NCBI GenBank assembly: GCA_964514415.1
Contig: CAZEQL010000035.1
Coordinates: forward strand, 1-11,443
Reading direction: 5' to 3'
DNA from: CAZEQL01 sp964514415
Lineage (GTDB): Bacteria; Chloroflexota; Dehalococcoidia; GIF9; AB-539-J10
DNA length: 11,443 nt
Below are positions 11,371-11,443 of the stretch, piece after piece. Numbering within the stretch: the stretch's first letter is position 1; every line of letters starts with the position of its first letter. Both the position numbers and the translations under genes were made by a program. Under the pieces are notes generated by a model. The model did not search any database. It saw only the letters and a program-made list of their open reading frames with translations, and was not told the origin of the DNA.

Positions 11371-11378
11371 GGTGAATT

Positions 11379-11443
11379 ATGCCAATAACGACATTACCAC
11401 AAGGATTATTTCTACCACCCAGAACGGCTACTCTATTTGTGGC
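11379..11443 (+). CDS. Start of a gene running off the window (similar N-terminus to the gene at 10792)
   Basis: ATG at 11379 preceded by GAGGTG (11369-11374); 21 codons are visible and the frame is open to the window end. The N-terminus MPITTLPQGLFLPPRTATLF shares the LPQ..FL..P layout with the protein at 10792, hinting at tandem paralogues, but 21 residues are too few for a family call. Confidence 0.65.
   Translation, partial: MPITTLPQGLFLPPRTATLFV

Overview
The window reads as part of a bacterial virus or provirus. Every supported gene lies on the + strand, the genes are short and tightly packed (several share ATGA or TAATG stop/start overlaps), and almost every start has a strong AGGAGG-type ribosome binding site. 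With a TTGACA-type promoter and TTG/GTG starts, this points to a bacterial rather than archaeal host. An anaerobic host such as a Chloroflexota member is only a guess from the style of the proteins. I see no terminase, portal, tail tube, tape-measure, integrase or replication gene. What is visible fits a late, structural part of a genome.

Layout. Positions 1-2370: a partial ribbon-helix-helix-like protein, a long coiled-coil protein with a C-terminal zinc ribbon, an unrecognised 113-aa protein, an orphan CopG/BrnA-type antitoxin-like regulator and two small proteins, the second with a C-terminal membrane helix. Positions 2370-2671: an open reading stretch without a usable start, then a weak promoter. 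Positions 2672-5335: a cassette of very small membrane proteins (73, 38 and 146 aa), a transglutaminase-like protein, two beta-rich proteins, and a surface-type protein with three 20-residue repeats (60-bp DNA repeats), an 11-proline run, a membrane helix and a lysine tail. Positions 5336-5485: a promoter and a leader whose RNA can form two mutually exclusive perfect 14-bp hairpins. Positions 5486-8436: one membrane protein and a series of beta-rich or Cys-rich small proteins that are candidate capsid, vertex or spike components. Positions 8470-8569: a 100-N scaffold gap, with what looks like the right-end hairpin of an IS200/IS605-type element immediately after it. Positions 8653-10096: two more beta-rich proteins, one with a second zinc ribbon, and a broken methyltransferase. 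Positions 10115-11443: modular phage structural proteins and the start of another gene running off the end.

How it may work together (inference): the many single- or double-pass membrane proteins next to many small beta-sandwich-like proteins suggest a tailless, membrane-containing virion or a complex host-attachment apparatus. The transglutaminase-like enzyme could cross-link or process virion or cell-wall components. The bistable leader sits between the membrane-protein cassette and the candidate capsid/spike cassette, so it could set expression of the second block. Most products have no name I can assign with confidence.
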